The notes: generated by a model from the letters alone, not told the origin. DNA of 7,882 nucleotides from Smithella sp. D17 (GCA_000753945.1 JQOA01000021.1:1-7882), one strand, 5' to 3'. Positions 1 through 6,264 are shown, numbered from the stretch's first letter. Made by a program: numbers and translations.

Positions 1-1001
1 CCGCACGTACGCATGGTTACTTCATCAAGTTTTATCGGATTAAATAGATTTTTCCGGCGCGCAAAAGCATTGTAGAGATTAAACGTAGAAATCTCCTTTT
101 TAAAAGCGAAAAGATCCGTACTTAAATATCGTTCTCCACCATCAGGGAGAATAACGACGATTAACCCTTCCTCCAGAAGCTTCGCCTTCTGAGCAGCCAC
201 AAACATAGCCGCGCCGGAGCTCATTCCTACAAATATGCCTTCTTCACGGGCTAACCGCCGGGACATTTCAAAAGCATCTTCATCTAAAATATTCACTTTT
301 TCGTCGAGCCTGGTTTTATCATATATCCCCGGACGATAAGATTCCCGCATGTTCTTTAGTCCCTGAATCTTGTGCTGTAGATAGGGTTCCACACCTATAA
401 TTTTAATTTCCGGATTCAGTTCTTTGAGCCGTTTGGAAATTCCCATAGCGGTGCCTGTGGTACCCAGGCAGGATACTACCATAGTAACCTTACCATCTGT
501 TTGTTCCCAAATCTCCTGCGCTGTACCGTAATAATGGGCGGCGACATTATCCTCATTATTGAATTGATCAGTACCAAAATATTTATCAGGATTTTCGCGC
601 AGCATTTTATATGCAACTTCAATGGCTCCGTCGGTACCTTGAGCAGCCGGGGTGAAATACAATTCCGCTCCCATGGCACGCAGAATCTTTTTTCTCTCTT
701 CACTGGCCGATTCCGACATCGTCAAACACAATTTATATCCCTTCGCCGCCGCAATCATCGCCAAGCCGATTCCCGTATTGCCGCTGGTTGCTTCCAAAAT
801 AGTTTTCGACGAATTCAGATCACCTCTTTTTTCGGCATTCTCGATCATGAATAATGCGGTGCGATCCTTAATGGATCCACCGGGATTGACACCTTCAACT
901 TTTGCAAAAATCTTTACTTTTTTATTGGGATTAAGCCGGAAGATTTCCACCAAAGGCGTGTTACCGATGCTTTCAATAATGTTTTTGTAAAGTTTATGCA
1001 T
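1..1001 (-). CDS. Cysteine synthase fused to cysteinyl-tRNA synthetase (3' part cut by window edge)
   Basis: The frame opens with ATG at 1001 and is still open at position 1, giving 333 complete residues. Residues 1-298 form a full fold-type II PLP enzyme of the O-acetylserine sulfhydrylase family, which makes cysteine from an activated serine and a sulfur donor. Visible motifs are NPGGSIKDR with the PLP lysine at K45, TSGNTG at 72-77, the phosphate loop GTTGT at 180-184, HKIQGLKNM at 210-218 and SSGAA at 261-265. GTTGT and PGGSIKDR resemble CysM more than CysK; the preferred substrate cannot be read. After ERYLST (290-295) there is no stop. Residues 307-333 (FNLYNAFARRKNLF, then EVTMRTC followed by a partial Gly codon) match the N-terminus of class I cysteinyl-tRNA synthetase, including the first zinc-ligand cysteine. 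The rest of that domain lies outside. The gene starts 12 bases after the DUF1178 gene, with no clear ribosome binding site of its own. The cysteine synthase call is very secure and the fusion call is strong. Confidence 0.9.
   Translation of the reverse strand, partial: MHKLYKNIIESIGNTPLVEIFRLNPNKKVKIFAKVEGVNPGGSIKDRTALFMIENAEKRGDLNSSKTILEATSGNTGIGLAMIAAAKGYKLCLTMSESASEERKKILRAMGAELYFTPAAQGTDGAIEVAYKMLRENPDKYFGTDQFNNEDNVAAHYYGTAQEIWEQTDGKVTMVVSCLGTTGTAMGISKRLKELNPEIKIIGVEPYLQHKIQGLKNMRESYRPGIYDKTRLDEKVNILDEDAFEMSRRLAREEGIFVGMSSGAAMFVAAQKAKLLEEGLIVVILPDGGERYLSTDLFAFKKEISTFNLYNAFARRKNLFNPIKLDEVTMRTC
84..101 (-). promoter_or_regulatory. Internal ribosome binding site at the cysteine synthase/CysRS junction, before an ACG codon
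   Basis: The minus strand reads AAAAAGGAG at 101-93, then six bases, then ACG at 86-84 in the fusion frame (T306). Spacing and sequence are what one expects of a start site, and the codon falls exactly where a stand-alone CysRS would begin (T/M-FNLYNAF). ACG is a rare and weak start codon, so this may be a relic of a former ATG, a weak internal start, or simply Lys-Lys-Glu codons by chance. Confidence 0.35.
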
Positions 1002-1013
1002 AGATTAATACGA

Positions 1014-1430
1014 TCAACTATCCATTTTGGGTAAAGAAATTTTAATAAACTGAACGCCTTCTTCCTTTAAATTTTCTTCTTCTTGCGGCGTACTTGTCCC
1101 TTTGATATTTCGTTTTTCTTCATCTCCGTAATGTATCTTTAAGGCAGTTTCGGCAAATTTATTACCCACATCCTCAAAATTATTATCAATATATTGATGT
1201 AATATTTTCATAGTTCTAGCTACAGAAAGTTCCGATTCCCGGTTTTTATCTGCCGTCCGTGAGCCCTTTCCTATAATCGTTATCGAAGAAGGGATAATTT
1301 CGACACTCGAACTATTACAAACGGGACAAGAAACCAGTTTTTGTGAATTTTGTAAAATCCAGGCTTGCCGATCTTTAAACCAGCCTTCGAATTGATGTCC
1401 TTTTTCGCATTTTAAATCGTAAATAATCAC
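1014..1430 (-). CDS. DUF1178 family protein, zinc-ribbon-like
   Basis: This is a 138-residue protein of the DUF1178 family, whose function is unknown to me. I start it at GTG 1430 (first residues M-IIYDLKCEKGHQFEGWF), because family members begin at this point and AAAGGA lies ten bases upstream. The N-terminal region has C8, H12 and a CPVC pair at C35/C38, which looks like a small zinc-binding knuckle. The middle (about residues 50-95) is polar and the C-terminal block KIHYGDEEKRNIKG (about 95-108), with EEGVQF near 125-130, is typical of the family. The same frame stays open upstream to 1613, but that stretch runs antisense through the tRNA gene and is not protein coding. It sits 12 bases before the cysteine synthase fusion and is probably cotranscribed with it. 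A link to cysteine or sulfur handling is only inferred from this position. Confidence 0.85.
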   Translation of the reverse strand: MIIYDLKCEKGHQFEGWFKDRQAWILQNSQKLVSCPVCNSSSVEIIPSSITIIGKGSRTADKNRESELSVARTMKILHQYIDNNFEDVGNKFAETALKIHYGDEEKRNIKGTSTPQEEENLKEEGVQFIKISLPKMDS

Positions 1431-1440
1431 CGTATTACTA

Positions 1441-1446
1441 TCCTTT
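1441..1446 (-). promoter_or_regulatory. Ribosome binding site that fixes the DUF1178 GTG start
   Basis: The minus strand reads AAAGGA here, ten bases before GTG at 1430. It supports the short 138-residue protein over the 199-residue version starting at 1613. Confidence 0.6.
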
Positions 1447-1461
1447 ACACAATAATTTATG

Positions 1462-1488
1462 TGGACAATTGTAAATAAATTATATAAC
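1462..1488 (+). promoter_or_regulatory. Candidate sigma-70 promoter for tRNA-Pro, possibly bidirectional
   Basis: TGGACA at 1462-1467 matches the -35 consensus at five of six positions. TATAAC at 1483-1488 matches the -10 element at five of six. The 15-base spacer is short. Transcription would begin close to 1495, a few bases before the tRNA. On the opposite strand 1484-1479 reads TATAAT, a perfect -10 for the DUF1178 side, but I see no good -35 for it. No experiment supports either start. Confidence 0.4.
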
Positions 1489-1502
1489 GTCCTTGGCCGT
1501 GT

Positions 1503-1579
1503 CGGGATGTGGCCCAGCTTGGTAGGGCACTGCGTTCGGGACGCAGGAGTCGCGCGTTCAAATCGCGCCATCCCGACCA
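1503..1579 (+). tRNA. tRNA-Pro, anticodon CGG
   Basis: A complete 77-base cloverleaf with encoded CCA. The acceptor stem CGGGATG (1503-1509) pairs perfectly with CATCCCG (1569-1575), the D stem is GCCC/GGGC, the anticodon stem is CTGCG/CGCAG and the T stem is GCGCG/CGCGC around TTCAAAT. The loop TTCGGGA (1535-1541) places anticodon CGG at 1537-1539, reading the proline codon CCG. C1-G72, A73 and G37 are standard bacterial proline tRNA identity features. Seven T residues at 1580-1586 directly follow CCA and may help end transcription. The gene points against the surrounding minus-strand genes and converges on the 3' end of pilC. Confidence 0.97.
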
Positions 1580-1602
1580 TTTTTTTAATACGATATCTTT
1601 TA

Positions 1603-2811
1603 TTAACCGACAACTGATGCCAGTTTGAAGATCGGCAGATACATAGCTATAATCATACCGCCAACGACCCCCCCCAGGAAAACCATCATTACCGGCTCCA
1701 GCAGCGCAGTCATTGAATCCACCGCAACATCAATTTCTTCGTCGTAAAAATTAGCAATTTTACTGAGCATGGAATCCAGAGCGCCGGTAGCTTCTCCCAC
1801 GGAAATCATCTGTATAACCATGGGTGGGAAAATGTCGGTCTCCGCCAACGGTTCTGCTATAGAACGGCCTTCACTGATACTTTGGCGTGTCTTCATTAAA
1901 GCATTCTCAATAACTTTATTTCCGGAAGTTTTACTGACAATGGTTAATCCTTCCAAAATGGGAACACCGGAAGTCATCATTGTTGAAAGCGTGCGCGAAA
2001 ATTTAGACACAGCAACCTTTTTCATCAATAGCCCGAACACTGGAGCTTTAAGTATCAGGGAGTCAATCATCAAGCGCCCTTTTTCCGTTTTATAAAATCT
2101 CTTAAAGGCGATGTAAATGGCAACAAATATGGCTATCATATATAAAAAATAATGTTGGGTAAATTCACTTGCATTAATTAAGAATTGAGTAGGTCCGGGC
2201 AATGTTCCGCCCATACCTTCAAACATTGTTTTGAACACAGGAATGACCTTGAGCAGCAATAAAGCAACTACAGAAACAGCTATAACCAAAACAGCTATGG
2301 GATAAGTCATTGCACCCTTCACACGTCGTTTTAACTTCAATGCTTTTTCCATATAATTGGAAAGGCGTTCCAAAATAACATCCAGCATACCGCCTGCCTC
2401 ACCAGCAGCAATCAAATTCACAAAAAGATCATCAAATATTTGGGGATATTTTTTTAAAGCATTGGTTAAACTGGTACCGCCCTCTATATCTTCCTTTATT
2501 GATCGAATAATTTTAGCAAAGTTCTTATTCTGTTCTTGTTGAGCTAAAAGGTCCAGGCACTGAATAAGCGGCAGGCCGGCATTGATCATTGTGGAAAAAA
2601 CCCTGCAAAAGACAACCACATTTTTTTCATTTATCTTTCCTTTCAAGAAAGGTAAATATTCAGAAATATCTTTAGGTTTCGACTTAACTTCGATGGATTT
2701 AAATCCCTGCCGGCGTAAAATACCACGAACGGTAATCTCGTCGGCCGCATCCATCTCTCCTTTTTTTACCTCATTCTTTTTTGTTGTACCTTCCCAAATA
2801 AAAATCGGCAT
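1603..2811 (-). CDS. pilC: Type IV pilus / type II secretion inner-membrane platform protein PilC (GspF family)
   Basis: This 402-residue polytopic membrane protein has the full length of the family. It anchors the assembly ATPase at the cytoplasmic face and is the platform for extending or retracting pilus or pseudopilus fibres. The N-terminus PIFIWEGTTKKNEVKKGEM is typical of PilC. Two repeated T2SSF domains are visible, about residues 66-190 and 269-391, each with the family pattern S-T-M-(I/M)-x-(A/S)-G-(L/V)-P-(L/I) (73-82 and 276-285) and an A/S-x-GE-A-x-G element (135-141, 337-343). Hydrophobic segments lie at about 169-190, 221-237 and 373-395. AAAGGA sits nine bases before the ATG. 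No pilB, pilT, pilin or gsp gene adjoins it here, so the choice between pilus and secretion roles rests on similarity alone. It is separated from rlmB by 114 bases and probably has its own promoter. Confidence 0.93.
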   Translation of the reverse strand: MPIFIWEGTTKKNEVKKGEMDAADEITVRGILRRQGFKSIEVKSKPKDISEYLPFLKGKINEKNVVVFCRVFSTMINAGLPLIQCLDLLAQQEQNKNFAKIIRSIKEDIEGGTSLTNALKKYPQIFDDLFVNLIAAGEAGGMLDVILERLSNYMEKALKLKRRVKGAMTYPIAVLVIAVSVVALLLLKVIPVFKTMFEGMGGTLPGPTQFLINASEFTQHYFLYMIAIFVAIYIAFKRFYKTEKGRLMIDSLILKAPVFGLLMKKVAVSKFSRTLSTMMTSGVPILEGLTIVSKTSGNKVIENALMKTRQSISEGRSIAEPLAETDIFPPMVIQMISVGEATGALDSMLSKIANFYDEEIDVAVDSMTALLEPVMMVFLGGVVGGMIIAMYLPIFKLASVVG

Positions 2812-2857
2812 ATTCTAAAATCCTTTTCTTACATTAGAATAACTTTAATCCATGAAT

Positions 2858-2886
2858 ACTTTAAACCAACTTCCATATAAATTCAA
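2858..2886 (-). promoter_or_regulatory. Candidate sigma-70 promoter for pilC
   Basis: On the minus strand TTGAAT (2886-2881) and TAAAGT (2863-2858) are separated by exactly 17 bases, each matching four of six consensus positions. The start would lie about 40 bases before the pilC ATG. The TTAAAGT motif recurs 16 bases downstream (2847-2842), so the exact -10 is uncertain. No sigma-54 GG/GC pair was found. Confidence 0.4.
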
Positions 2887-2925
2887 CAAGTTAAATTAGA
2901 AAATTTATGGGCAGCCGCGAATTGT

Positions 2926-3678
2926 TTATTTTTTAACTGCCCTGGTCTTACTGCGTTGACAAAATATCTCATATTGAATAATACCGGAAGCCACAGCAAC
3001 ATTTAACGAATCAAAGCTTCCCGGCATGGGAATTGTCAGCAAAAAATCACACTTCTTCTTCACTAAAGGCCTGATACCTTTTGCCTCTCCTCCCAATACC
3101 AAAACTACAGGACAATTAAAATCCATCTCGTGCAAATTACTTCCACCGCGAACTTCCGCTCCGAAAACCCAAAATCCTTTATCTTTCAAATAATCAAGCG
3201 TTTGCGATATATTAACCACTCTGGCGACAGGTATTTGCGCGACGCTTCCGGCAGAAGCTTTATTAACAACCGCCGTAACCGGAGCAGCTCTGTCCTCAGG
3301 GATTACTACACCGTTTGCGCCTAAACAATGAGCAGTACGAATTATTGATCCCAGATTGTGGGGATCCATGATATTATCAAGTACTAAAATTAAGTCAAAA
3401 TTGAAAGATTGATTACGGTTTTTTATTAATTCATCTAAATCCGCATAAACAAAAGGCTTGCACAGGCCGATAACTCCTTGGTGATCAGAAGTTCCGGCCA
3501 ATTCATCCAGATATTTACGGTGAGAAAATTCGACAGGAATTACTGCTTGTCCAGCTACTTCTATTATTTCTTTTACAGAAGATCCGCCCCGCCCGGAGGC
3601 GATGATAATTTTTCTTAATCCGCCTTCCCGCCGCTGAAGGAGAGCTCTGATGGAATTTATACCGTAAATTACCTCCAT
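2926..3678 (-). CDS. rlmB: 23S rRNA (guanosine-2'-O-)-methyltransferase RlmB, TrmH/SpoU family
   Basis: This 250-residue cytoplasmic enzyme uses S-adenosylmethionine to methylate the ribose 2'-OH of a guanosine in 23S rRNA (G2251 in E. coli). Residues 1-72 (EVIYGINSIRALL, later HQGV at 66-69) form the small substrate-binding domain. Residues 97-240 form the SPOUT knot domain with motif 1 DNIMDPHNLGSIIRTA (101-116, catalytic Arg114), motif 2 LVLGGEAKGI (193-202) and motif 3 IPMPGSFDSLNVAVASG (216-232). Motif 2 keeps the GE-x-x-G core, although many relatives have G where A199 stands. The start is the canonical MEVIYGI; GGAAAG lies about seven bases upstream. It follows pyrF after 27 bases and appears to be the last gene of the operon. 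The exact target nucleotide is taken from family knowledge; a related TrmH-type specificity is the alternative. Confidence 0.92.
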   Translation of the reverse strand: MEVIYGINSIRALLQRREGGLRKIIIASGRGGSSVKEIIEVAGQAVIPVEFSHRKYLDELAGTSDHQGVIGLCKPFVYADLDELIKNRNQSFNFDLILVLDNIMDPHNLGSIIRTAHCLGANGVVIPEDRAAPVTAVVNKASAGSVAQIPVARVVNISQTLDYLKDKGFWVFGAEVRGGSNLHEMDFNCPVVLVLGGEAKGIRPLVKKKCDFLLTIPMPGSFDSLNVAVASGIIQYEIFCQRSKTRAVKK

Positions 3679-3705
3679 GTCCTGCTTTCCATTTTTGTGA
3701 CTGAA

Positions 3706-4455
3706 TTATCTTGCTGCTAAACCATCAGCAATTTCCTGAACAATTTGCCGGCAAGCTTCCAGCGGTTCCTGGGCCGTGCTAATCGGCCTTCCTACAACAA
3801 TATAATCGGCGCCTGTTTTTACAGCTTCATAAGCGCTGAGAGTTCTTTTTTGATCGTCTTTTGTTTTTACGTCTGCACCGCGTATCCCCGGCGTTACGAT
3901 GATAAATTTATCGCCAAGATTCGCTCGTAGCACTGCTATATCCTGTGCCGAAGCCACCACACCCGATGCTCCTGCCTTTTGCGCCAATCTGGCCAGATGA
4001 AGAACCTGTTCCCCGGTCGTTCCCGGAAACCCAATCTCTGCCAAATCAGCGTTATTCAAACTGGTAAGAACCGTGACCGCCAGAACAATTGGCCGCGTCC
4101 CGGCAATATTATCAGCACAGGTCCACGCGGCGGTTACGGCCTCTTTAATCATTTGAGCGCCGCCCGATGCATGAACATTAAACATATCAACATTTAACCT
4201 GACAGCGGCCTGGGCTGCACGGGCTACTGTGTTGGGAATATCATGAAATTTCAGGTCTAAAAATACCTTTTGACCTCTCTTTTTGATGCTTTCAATTATT
4301 TTCGGCCCGACAGCAGTAAACAATTCCTTGCCGACTTTAAACATACCGACATGGTCCGAGAGTAGCTTCACCCATGACAAAGCTTCCTCATAATTGTTCG
4401 CATCAAGCGCAAAGATCAGTTTATCGCCCGCCGTTTTATTCGATATATTCTTCAT
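3706..4455 (-). CDS. pyrF: Orotidine-5'-phosphate decarboxylase
   Basis: This 249-residue TIM-barrel enzyme carries out the last step of UMP synthesis, converting orotidine 5'-phosphate to UMP. The substrate residue D18 lies in FALDANN and K40 in FKVGKELF. The catalytic signature LDLKFHDIPNT contains D67, K69 and D72. The phosphate-binding end of the barrel has VTPGIR (187-192) and VVGRPI (220-225). The length and the order of motifs are those of the usual bacterial enzyme. The ATG at 4455 lies inside the end of rpoZ, so the two genes overlap by 20 bases in different frames. There is no good ribosome binding site, which suggests coupled translation. No later ATG precedes the first strand, which supports this start. 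Confidence 0.96.
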   Translation of the reverse strand: MKNISNKTAGDKLIFALDANNYEEALSWVKLLSDHVGMFKVGKELFTAVGPKIIESIKKRGQKVFLDLKFHDIPNTVARAAQAAVRLNVDMFNVHASGGAQMIKEAVTAAWTCADNIAGTRPIVLAVTVLTSLNNADLAEIGFPGTTGEQVLHLARLAQKAGASGVVASAQDIAVLRANLGDKFIIVTPGIRGADVKTKDDQKRTLSAYEAVKTGADYIVVGRPISTAQEPLEACRQIVQEIADGLAAR

Positions 4456-4705
4456 CGCCGATGAACTCTGAGCTATCCGGAATTGGTTTGAAGTCTTCCT
4501 TCGTTCCGTTCAAATATTCAGGATTGGCATAAACGACTTTACCTGCGGCAATCTCGCGCAGAGCCAACACAATCTCCCTGTTTTTACTGGGTACTAAAGG
4601 TGTTGCCCCTTTCAGCAACTGATGAGCGCGTTTCGACGCGAGCGAAACAAGTCCAAATCTGGTTTTGGCAACAAGTAAAGAATCTTCTATTGTAATTCTA
4701 GCCAT
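4436..4705 (-). CDS. rpoZ: DNA-directed RNA polymerase omega subunit
   Basis: This 89-residue protein matches the omega subunit, which helps fold and hold the beta' subunit in RNA polymerase. The N-terminal helix region ITIEDSLLVAKTRFGLVSLA is followed by SKRAHQLLKGATPLV (24-38) and by the conserved block NREIVLALREIAAGKV (42-57). Beyond residue 65 the tail is acidic and variable, as is usual. A strong AAGGAG (4722-4717) overlaps the stop codon of guanylate kinase, 11 bases before the ATG. Its place between gmk and a downstream gene matches the gmk-rpoZ pairing seen in many bacteria, where omega is tied to genes of guanine nucleotide metabolism and (p)ppGpp response. Here pyrF, not spoT, comes next. 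Confidence 0.95.
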   Translation of the reverse strand: MARITIEDSLLVAKTRFGLVSLASKRAHQLLKGATPLVPSKNREIVLALREIAAGKVVYANPEYLNGTKEDFKPIPDSSEFIGDEEYIE

Positions 4706-4720
4706 AGATCCAAAATCTCC

Positions 4721-5339
4721 TTAAAATATATTATTTTTTTTAATAAACTTTTTAATTTCACTTCGCAACCTGCTTCTTTTGCATTTTTGGGCTTTATAAA
4801 TAGAAATCAATTGATTGACAGCAGTGTCCAAATCTTTGTTAAAAATTACGTAATCATACCACGAAATTTCTTTTAATTCACTTTCCGCCTGATCAAATCG
4901 ATCTTGAATAACTTTATCGGTTTCGCAACCACGTCCTTCCAAGCGCCTTAAAAGTTCGTCACGGGACGGGGGAAGCACAAAAAACATAAACACCTCCCTT
5001 AAAATTTTGTTTTATTTTTTTCGCCCCCCGCGGTTCGATATCCAGCAATAAATCCTGACCTTTATGAAGAAACGACTCCATAGTTTTCTTTGAAGATCCA
5101 TATAAGTTACCATAATTTTCTACCCATTCAACAAATTCACCCTGATCAATACGCGCCTGAAATTCATCACGAGAAATAAAATGGTAATCTTTCCCGTCCC
5201 CTTCATTCGGGCGTGGAGGCCTGGATGTATAGGAAACCGAAAATTTTATTTCCGGACAGGCTTGCAGCAACTTTTGGCAAATAGTGCTCTTCCCTGTTCC
5301 TGAAGGCGCGGAGACAACTATAAATAATCCTCTGGCCAT
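4721..5339 (-). pseudogene. gmk: Guanylate kinase, interrupted by a one-base frameshift
   Basis: Guanylate kinase phosphorylates GMP to GDP with ATP. The first piece starts at ATG 5339 and carries the P-loop SAPSGTGKST (10-19), the GMP-binding region VSYTSRPPRPNEGDGKDYHF (35-54), EFVEW and GNLYG (78-81), and LLLDIEPRGAKKIK (97-110). It then runs off-frame after F120 and stops at 4959. The rest (VLPPSRDELLRRLEGRG, then YDYVIFNKDL and a basic tail) continues in another frame to the stop at 4721. Removing one A from the six at 4979-4984 gives an unbroken protein of 205 residues, the family's normal length, reading KGGVYVF-VLPPS as in relatives. Because the enzyme is essential in most bacteria, a sequencing or assembly error is most likely; a true mutation, slippage or split protein cannot be excluded. 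It starts six bases after yicC. DIE where most relatives have DID (E102) is a mild oddity. Confidence 0.9.
4985..5000 (-). promoter_or_regulatory. Shine-Dalgarno-like sequence before the second guanylate kinase piece
   Basis: The minus strand reads AAGGGAGGTG, then TTT, then ATG at 4987-4985. GGAGGTG is fully complementary to the 16S rRNA tail and GGAGG lies five bases before the ATG, which opens the frame of the second piece (an overlapping GTG at 4993 is also in that frame). It could allow restart of translation close to the stop of the first piece at 4959, but it also encodes K-G-G-V of the normal protein. Confidence 0.35.
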
Positions 5340-5345
5340 ATGTAC

Positions 5346-6224
5346 TTACTCTATATTTTGCGCCTGTTCACGCAATTTACCCAATTCACTTTTAACTTCA
5401 ATCACTTGACGAGTTATTTCCACATCGCTGCTTTTTGAACCAATTGTATTAATTTCGCGATTCATTTCCTGTAAAAGGAAATCTATTTTTCTGCCTTCGG
5501 TTCCCTCGCTTTGCAGCAATTCTTCAAACTGTCCGATATGACTATGCATCCGCACTATTTCTTCCGTAATATCACTTCTTTCCGCCATAATTGCAACCTC
5601 TTGATTTAAACGGGCATCTTCAAGCGCGTATCCGGCAGTTAACTCTTTTATTCTTTCCGCCAGACGCTTTTGATACTCAATAACCACCTGCGGCGCACGT
5701 AATTTAATGGTTTCCAGAATTTCCGTAATCGCCTTGAGCCTCATATCCATATCTTGAAACATGGCAAGGCCTTCATCCTGCCGCATATTGCTCAGCATCG
5801 CCAGCGATTCCAAAAACGTTTTTTCCACCTGATTGAGAAAATCAGGACTCAATTGCACCTCCAATGATGGCGTAAAAATATCACGAAAGCCAGCCAACGT
5901 TTTTAAACTGATGGGAGCTTCCAGGTTGAATTCCGCTTTAAGCCGGTTCAAAACATTAAAATAATCACGGGCAATTTCTAAATTGAGATTGACTTTGGAT
6001 ACATCGGCGCCTTCGCCTTCCAACCGGATGGACACTTCTATGCGTCCGCGTTTGAATCTTTCACTAATCTTCTTTTTGAAGTCCGTTTCCAGAGGAAAAA
6101 GCGCTGAAGGCGTCCGCAGAAATATCTCCAGAAAACGGTGATTTACAGACTTAGCCTCCGCAATAATATTTCTGCCTTCTTGAACTGTTTCTACCCGACC
6201 ATAACCGGTCATGCTTTTTATCAT
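5346..6224 (-). CDS. yicC: YicC/YloC family endoribonuclease
   Basis: This 292-residue protein is a full-length YicC family member; studied members act as endoribonucleases in the cytoplasm. The N-terminal YicC-like domain begins with the signature MIKSMTGYGR and contains SVNHRFLEIFLR (26-37) and KRGRIEVSIRLE (58-69). The C-terminal DUF1732 domain contains RSDITEEIVRMHSHIGQF (216-233) and GRKIDFLLQEMNREINTIGS (244-263), the most conserved part of the family. The end, GKLREQAQNIE, is typical. It starts 40 bases after the DUF4416 gene; the ribosome binding site is weak. A four-codon reading frame, ATG GTG TAT AAA, ends with a TGA that overlaps the yicC start codon, which might assist coupling but may be chance. 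The gene directly precedes gmk, an arrangement shared by many bacteria. Confidence 0.95.
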   Translation of the reverse strand: MIKSMTGYGRVETVQEGRNIIAEAKSVNHRFLEIFLRTPSALFPLETDFKKKISERFKRGRIEVSIRLEGEGADVSKVNLNLEIARDYFNVLNRLKAEFNLEAPISLKTLAGFRDIFTPSLEVQLSPDFLNQVEKTFLESLAMLSNMRQDEGLAMFQDMDMRLKAITEILETIKLRAPQVVIEYQKRLAERIKELTAGYALEDARLNQEVAIMAERSDITEEIVRMHSHIGQFEELLQSEGTEGRKIDFLLQEMNREINTIGSKSSDVEITRQVIEVKSELGKLREQAQNIE

Positions 6225-6264
6225 TTATACACCATATACCAATTTAAGGAACTTTACGTATTTT

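Noticed and set aside
501..990. Plus-strand open frames of 112 and 117 codons
   Set aside because: They lie wholly opposite the well-supported cysteine synthase gene and resemble no protein family I know.
1431..1613. Longer 199-residue version of the DUF1178 protein starting at 1613
   Set aside because: The extra 61 residues are the reverse complement of tRNA-Pro and its promoter; family members begin at the GTG at 1430, which has its own ribosome binding site.
1769..2818. Plus-strand open frames opposite pilC
   Set aside because: They are mirror frames of a strongly conserved membrane protein gene with no recognisable motifs of their own.
2909..2942. Inverted repeat GGGCAG / CTGCCC at the end of rlmB as a terminator
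   Set aside because: The stem is only six pairs around a 22-base loop, part of it lies within rlmB codons, and no T-run follows directly.
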